From CAZIWX01 sp964543125 (GTDB taxonomy: Bacteria > Fidelibacterota > UBA8477): a DNA stretch of 10,151 nt. The DNA is taken from contig CAZIWX010000088.1 of assembly GCA_964543125.1 (NCBI GenBank), positions 1-10,151 on the forward strand. The letters run 5' to 3'. The number at the start of each line of letters is the position of its first letter. Position 1 is the stretch's first letter. The notes under the pieces were generated by a model. That model was not told the DNA's origin. It did not search any database and saw only the letters and a program-made list of their open reading frames with translations. A program made the translations under genes and the position numbers. This document shows, in pieces, positions 6,751 to 10,151 of this stretch.

Positions 6751-7223
6751 CAGACTAGATTGCCGTAAGATTTTAAGCTTTTCAAAACAGTCACTTTTTA
6801 GTCACTGAGTCCCCGCAAACCCTTATATAGATCAAAAGGCCATGTTTTTCTAATCCGCCGGCCGCGGGTTCGAGCCTTGTCAAACCCTGATCCGGCAACT
6901 GCCGGACGGAGAATGGTCCCGCTGGCTATGTCTCAGCAAAACAAAAACGGATCCGGAGTACCCGCTAAAGCCCTTATAAAACAGTATGCAGGATGTATTT
7001 TCCACCCCAATATTTTTATGAACTAGGTCCGCTTCAAACCAAACCTGCCGAAGATTATAGCGCGCTTACATCCACTCTAAATATGATTTCCTCATCTCGT
7101 TTTCACCTACCTAGCTCCCCGGCTTCAAAAGGCTGACAGACATAAAAAAATTCATTGTGGCATGAGATATGCACTATTGGCAAAAGACAATGATGCAACC
7201 ATACACGTAAAAGGAGACTTGAA
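6751..7223. other. Non-coding gap after the Fic gene
   Basis: No gene is supported. AGTCACT is repeated at 6789-6795 and 6800-6806. The tRNA-Arg-like repeat copy B occupies 6820-6977. The final ~20 bases hold the ribosome-binding site AAGGAG of the gene at 7224. No clear terminator for the Fic gene was found. Confidence 0.55.
6820..6977 (+). repeat. tRNA-Arg-like dispersed repeat, copy B
   Basis: CCCTTATATAG (6820-6830) is followed by a 32-base piece (6846-6877) matching tRNA-Arg 5297-5328 in 26 of 32 positions, including TTTCTAATCCG and GGTTCGAG. Then come the palindrome CCGGCAACTGCCGG (6892-6905) and CCGGAGTAC (6953-6961), an exact copy of the tRNA 3' end plus one base (5332-5340). CCCTTATA recurs at 6971-6977 with the preceding C's. 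About three quarters of the bases at 6820-6905 match copy A at 229-315. The tRNA pieces are in the right order but interrupted by about 75 bases, so this is a tRNA-derived fragment and not a gene. Confidence 0.72.
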
Positions 7224-8705
7224 ATGAAGCGAATATTGCTACCATTCATTCTCCTCGTTCCTTTATTGCTTGTGGTTTTCACAAGCTGCGAGGAAACAGG
7301 GGGGGTAAAGGTAACAACCATCACGGTAGCTCCGTTAACAGCGTCAATCGAGGTTAACGGAACGCAACAATTTACCGCCACGGTAAATGATCAGGATGGT
7401 GCGGGGATGACCGGCGTCAGTGTGACGTGGGCCAGCAGCGATGAAACCGTGGCTACGATCGATGCCAGTGGCCTGGCCACGGGAACCGGCGCCGGTGAAG
7501 CAACAATCACCGCAAGTGCGGACGGGATAAACGGTACCGCCACATTAACGGTAAGCGTAGCTTATGACCTGACCAAGCTGAATGCGGTTTCCATTGCAAC
7601 TGGACCAACAACGGACGGCGTTGTAGATGCCCTATGGGAAAGTATTCCGGCATTGTCGGTACCGTTAGGTGAAACCTATGATGTACATGATCCGGCCAGC
7701 ATTAATGATTGCAGTGGGTGCCATAATTTTGACAGTAACGTAACGGTCACTCTGAAGGCCGCTTACACCAGCAACAAAATCTATTTCCTGGCTCAATGGC
7801 CTGATCCTACAGCCAGTTTCACCCGCGGCAATTCATGGTTCTGGGATGATACAATCTCGGGAGCTAATAAATGGAATCGGCAGCATCATACGGCTCAATC
7901 GGAAGATCGGATCGCTTTCTTCTTCCCGATTGGCAATATCACCGGTTCACCTCAGAGCACCGGGGGCTGTATGACCAAATGTCATGCCTATTATCCAACT
8001 GATACCGATCCGCATGTGAGCAGTCACGGTATTGTGGATGATGCCTGGTTGGTCAGTGGCCGGGCTGACATGTGGCACACCAAGTCCGCCCGTTGCGGTG
8101 CGCTTTTATCCGCGTCCGGAACCGGCCTCACTATTGATCCGGCAACCTTTGAAGTAACCGCCGGCTCTTTCTCCATGCTCGGTTATGCCGATGATAAATA
8201 CGTGGATGTTTGGGCTGATGATGCCACTAATGGCGAAGATGGCGGACGTTATGGCGACGCGGGAACCAGTACCTATTCCCACAATCGGATCAGTGATAAA
8301 TCACGGCCGAAGTACATGGAAACGGCGCCCGTGGATTATGCGGATGCCATGTTCTTAACCCAGGCTGAAATTGATGCCGGTGAAGTAGTCGGCGACGCCA
8401 CGGCTGGTGTAAGCGATTCGCTTGCCGCAATCTACTGGCCGGCCTACACGGCTTTGCGGGCCGTGGTTCCGGAACGCATCCTGAGGCAGCCGGATGGCAG
8501 CCGCGGTGATATCAAATCCGGGGCAACCTGGACGAATGGAACCTGGGTCACGGAATTGGAAAGATTATTGGATACCGGTCATGATGATGACGTACGGTTC
8601 AACCCGGCCAATGAATACCTTTTCAATGTTGCGGCTTTTGAAAACTCACGGCACGGTTTTGAACACCGGACGTCAGAATCATATTATCTGAAATTCACGG
8701 AATAA
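7224..8705 (+). CDS. BIG2-domain lipoprotein with ethylbenzene-dehydrogenase-type haem domain
   Basis: The 493-residue protein starts with a lipoprotein signal (basic MKR, hydrophobic core, lipobox FTSC, lipidated Cys22). Residues ~30-112 are a BIG2 Ig-like domain (TWASSDETVATID, then GEATITASADG). Residues ~115-490 resemble the EB_dh haem-binding family (gamma subunit of ethylbenzene dehydrogenase and relatives): sequential LKAAYTSNKIYFLAQWPD, EDRIAFFFP and the ADMWHTKSAR segment (281-290). The last contains a Lys in the position of a family haem ligand. Two covalent haem c sites are possible: CSGCH (163-167, canonical) and CMTKCH (249-254, a C-x3-CH variant). It is probably exported and membrane-anchored, acting in electron transfer. 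No molybdoenzyme catalytic subunit is present in the window, so its partner is unknown. AGGAG lies 7 bases before the ATG; a strong terminator follows, so it is a single-gene unit here. Confidence 0.85.
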   Translation: MKRILLPFILLVPLLLVVFTSCEETGGVKVTTITVAPLTASIEVNGTQQFTATVNDQDGAGMTGVSVTWASSDETVATIDASGLATGTGAGEATITASADGINGTATLTVSVAYDLTKLNAVSIATGPTTDGVVDALWESIPALSVPLGETYDVHDPASINDCSGCHNFDSNVTVTLKAAYTSNKIYFLAQWPDPTASFTRGNSWFWDDTISGANKWNRQHHTAQSEDRIAFFFPIGNITGSPQSTGGCMTKCHAYYPTDTDPHVSSHGIVDDAWLVSGRADMWHTKSARCGALLSASGTGLTIDPATFEVTAGSFSMLGYADDKYVDVWADDATNGEDGGRYGDAGTSTYSHNRISDKSRPKYMETAPVDYADAMFLTQAEIDAGEVVGDATAGVSDSLAAIYWPAYTALRAVVPERILRQPDGSRGDIKSGATWTNGTWVTELERLLDTGHDDDVRFNPANEYLFNVAAFENSRHGFEHRTSESYYLKFTE

Positions 8706-8746
8706 AGGCGACTGACGTAAATTCAATTATCAATTAGCTGTTATTG

Positions 8747-8784
8747 AAGCAATGCCCCTGTCTGCCAACCGGGGCATTGCTTTT
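8747..8784 (+). terminator. Strong terminator of the haem lipoprotein gene
   Basis: AAGCAATGCCCC (8747-8758) and GGGGCATTGCTT (8771-8782) are perfect 12-base inverted arms around a 12-base loop, ending in TTTT. It lies 41 bases after the stop codon. Confidence 0.88.
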
Positions 8785-8801
8785 AAATGTCCCCCGGCGA
8801 A

Positions 8802-8900
8802 GGCTGTCCCGGCTTGCCAAGTCGTAGCTCGGTGCTAAAGCCTGATCGGGTCCGGAGTACACCCCCTTAAACCTTTATGGAACTTAATCCGTAAGGGTTT
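8802..8900 (+). repeat. Dispersed repeat, partial copy C
   Basis: GGCTGTCCCGGCTTG (8802-8816) matches copy A at 321-335 in 14 of 15 bases. CCGGAGTAC (8852-8860) is identical to the tRNA-Arg 3' end and to copy B. CCTTAAACCTTTATGG follows, and AAACCTTTATGGA (8869-8881) forms a 13-base hairpin with TCCGTAAGGGTTT (8888-8900) using two G-U pairs. The T-arm-like piece of copies A and B is missing. Confidence 0.5.
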
Positions 8901-9307
8901 ATTAGCTTTAACCGGTTTCGCTTACTCACTGCCCGGCGCTTTAAATTCAATCCCTCACGGCGAGAGATACCGATGGTCACGGGATACCGGATTTCATGCC
9001 GCCGTCACCGGGACAACCGGAGAGTCATTCGTTTGAGCAAAACCCTCTTCAAACAGGTTTGGGAAAACCTTATGTAGTTGGGCCGGTTTTACCAAAAACG
9101 GGGGAAATGTTGAGGCCTGAATAACCTTGCGGCATCTATTGGAATGCCATAAATTATAGTTTCAATTGAAAAGAGAATATGGTGTTACCACACGGGAATC
9201 TAATCCTTGAGCTTTAACTTCACCCGCCAAGTGATCAATTGAATGCTGTCAAGACCGGCTTACCGGAGAATCACCTCGATCCATGACCACCTTCGAAGAG
9301 TAAGAAA

Positions 9308-10151
9308 ATGACGAAACCGGCAGTCACGACGCTAATCGAAACGATTAATGCTCTTAAAAGCACGGAGAAGGAACTCCGGACTCGTCTGGAACACTACCGC
9401 ACCGTTCTACATAGCATCGGGGATGCCGTCATTACCGCTGATAAACAGGGGCGCATAACTCAGCTGAATCCGGTGGCGGAAAAGCTCACCGGCTGGAGCG
9501 AACCGGCTGCAATGGGCAAATCCCTGGGAACCGTATTTAAAATCATTAATGCGGATACCCGGCGTAAGGCAAAAAACCCGGTTACGCGAGTCTTGCGGGA
9601 GGGGGTTATCGTCGGACTGGCCAACCACACCCTGCTGATTGCCCGGGACGGCCGTGAAATTCCCATTGCCGACAGCGGTGCGCCTATCCGGGATGCAGCT
9701 GGTAAGACCATTGGGGTGGTGCTGGTATTCCGGGATCAAACCCGGGAACGGGCGGCTTTGAAGGCCCTCGCTGCCAGCGAATCCGGCGCCCGTAAAAACA
9801 ATGAACTTTTACGTTCGATTCTCGAGGCGCCCCAGGGCATCATTATTTTCTCGCTTGATCCCCAATATTGCTATACTTCGTTTACGCTCAGTCATCAACA
9901 GACCATGCAGGCGATCTGGGGTGTTCAAATTAAAATCGGCATGAATATGCTCGAAGCGATTCACAACGAGGCCGACCGGGAAAAAGCCAAGCAAAATTTC
10001 GACAGAACCCTGCGGGGCGAACACCTGTTGCTGGTTGAAGCCTACGGCAATGAGCAGCTTCAACGCTCCTTTTGGGAAAACCGTTATTCTCCCATGTTCG
10101 ATGATCAGGGCCGGATTGTTGGTTTAACCGTCTTTGTAGTGGATATCACCG
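9308..10151 (+). CDS. Tandem-PAS sensory protein, N-terminal part (runs off right edge)
   Basis: The frame is open from the ATG at 9308 to the last base, giving 281 residues with no stop. Residues 1-30 are a short coiled-coil-like start. A first PAS domain spans ~31-150 (GDAVITADKQGRITQLNPVA, KLTGW, then DGREIPIADSGAPIRDAAGK and VLVFRDQTRERAAL). A second PAS-like domain spans ~165-281 and ends in VVDIT at the edge. No membrane segment or signal peptide is visible, so it is likely a cytosolic sensor. The output domain lies outside the window; a histidine kinase or diguanylate cyclase is usual for this layout but cannot be told. GAAGAG lies 7 bases before the ATG, and an upstream in-frame TGA at 9284 limits the start. 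The six-codon frame at 9283-9303 stops 4 bases before this ATG. Confidence 0.88.
   Translation, partial: MTKPAVTTLIETINALKSTEKELRTRLEHYRTVLHSIGDAVITADKQGRITQLNPVAEKLTGWSEPAAMGKSLGTVFKIINADTRRKAKNPVTRVLREGVIVGLANHTLLIARDGREIPIADSGAPIRDAAGKTIGVVLVFRDQTRERAALKALAASESGARKNNELLRSILEAPQGIIIFSLDPQYCYTSFTLSHQQTMQAIWGVQIKIGMNMLEAIHNEADREKAKQNFDRTLRGEHLLLVEAYGNEQLQRSFWENRYSPMFDDQGRIVGLTVFVVDIT

Larger units (their letters stand above)
8706..9307. other. Non-coding gap with repeat remnants
   Basis: No gene is supported. After the terminator at 8747-8784 it has repeat copy C (8802-8900). TATGTAGTTGGGCCGGTTTT at 9071-9090 resembles, in inverted sense, the region 687-719. TCAATTGAA is repeated at 9162-9170 and 9235-9243, the first inside the palindrome TTCAATTGAA. 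The end carries the leader of the PAS gene, including a six-codon frame at 9283-9303. Confidence 0.5.

Noticed and set aside
6820..6977. Integron attC site after a Fic cassette
   Set aside because: I could not find paired RYYYAAC/GTTRRRY core sites in the right arrangement, and no integron integrase is present.
9407..10063. Minus-strand frames opposite the PAS gene
   Set aside because: The plus frame from 9308 encodes clear PAS domains; the minus frames are its shadow.

Overview
The window looks like a bacterial chromosome segment of moderate GC, with gene-dense stretches separated by unusually long non-coding gaps. The tRNA lacks an encoded CCA. There is a lipid-anchored, Ig-like (BIG2), haem-binding ethylbenzene-dehydrogenase-type protein, a PHP-type PolX and a PAS-domain sensor. 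Together these fit an environmental bacterium of the Bacteroidota/Marinimicrobia/Calditrichota-like (FCB) part of the tree. That placement is an inference from gene style only and is weak.

Layout. 1-835 has no convincing gene but carries degenerate repeats, including a piece resembling the 3' half of tRNA-Arg. 836-1516 (+) is a YecA/UPF0149-type protein with a C-terminal SEC-C zinc motif. It converges on a co-directional minus-strand group (4794 down to 1569): PolX-like protein, endonuclease III, an ArsC/Spx-fold thiol protein and acylphosphatase. Endonuclease III beside a PHP-domain PolX suggests a base-excision-repair pair. This PolX appears to have lost two of its three polymerase aspartates while keeping the PHP nuclease residues.

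4795-5265 is a structured non-coding stretch ending in a clear promoter for tRNA-Arg(UCU) at 5266-5339, which is followed by a terminator. Downstream lies a class II Fic AMP-transferase with a winged-helix tail (5578-6750), which looks more AT-rich than its neighbours. The 6751-7223 gap holds another tRNA-Arg 3'-half-like piece in the same orientation, sharing extra flanking sequence with the piece at 229-315.

7224-8705 encodes a BIG2 plus EB_dh haem lipoprotein with a strong terminator. 8706-9307 is a third repeat-bearing gap. A tandem-PAS signalling protein begins at 9308 and runs off the right edge.

The two most interesting points are the family of tRNA-Arg-like fragments combined with small palindromes in the gaps, and the apparently polymerase-dead PolX next to endonuclease III. 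I did not find a clear new multi-gene system.
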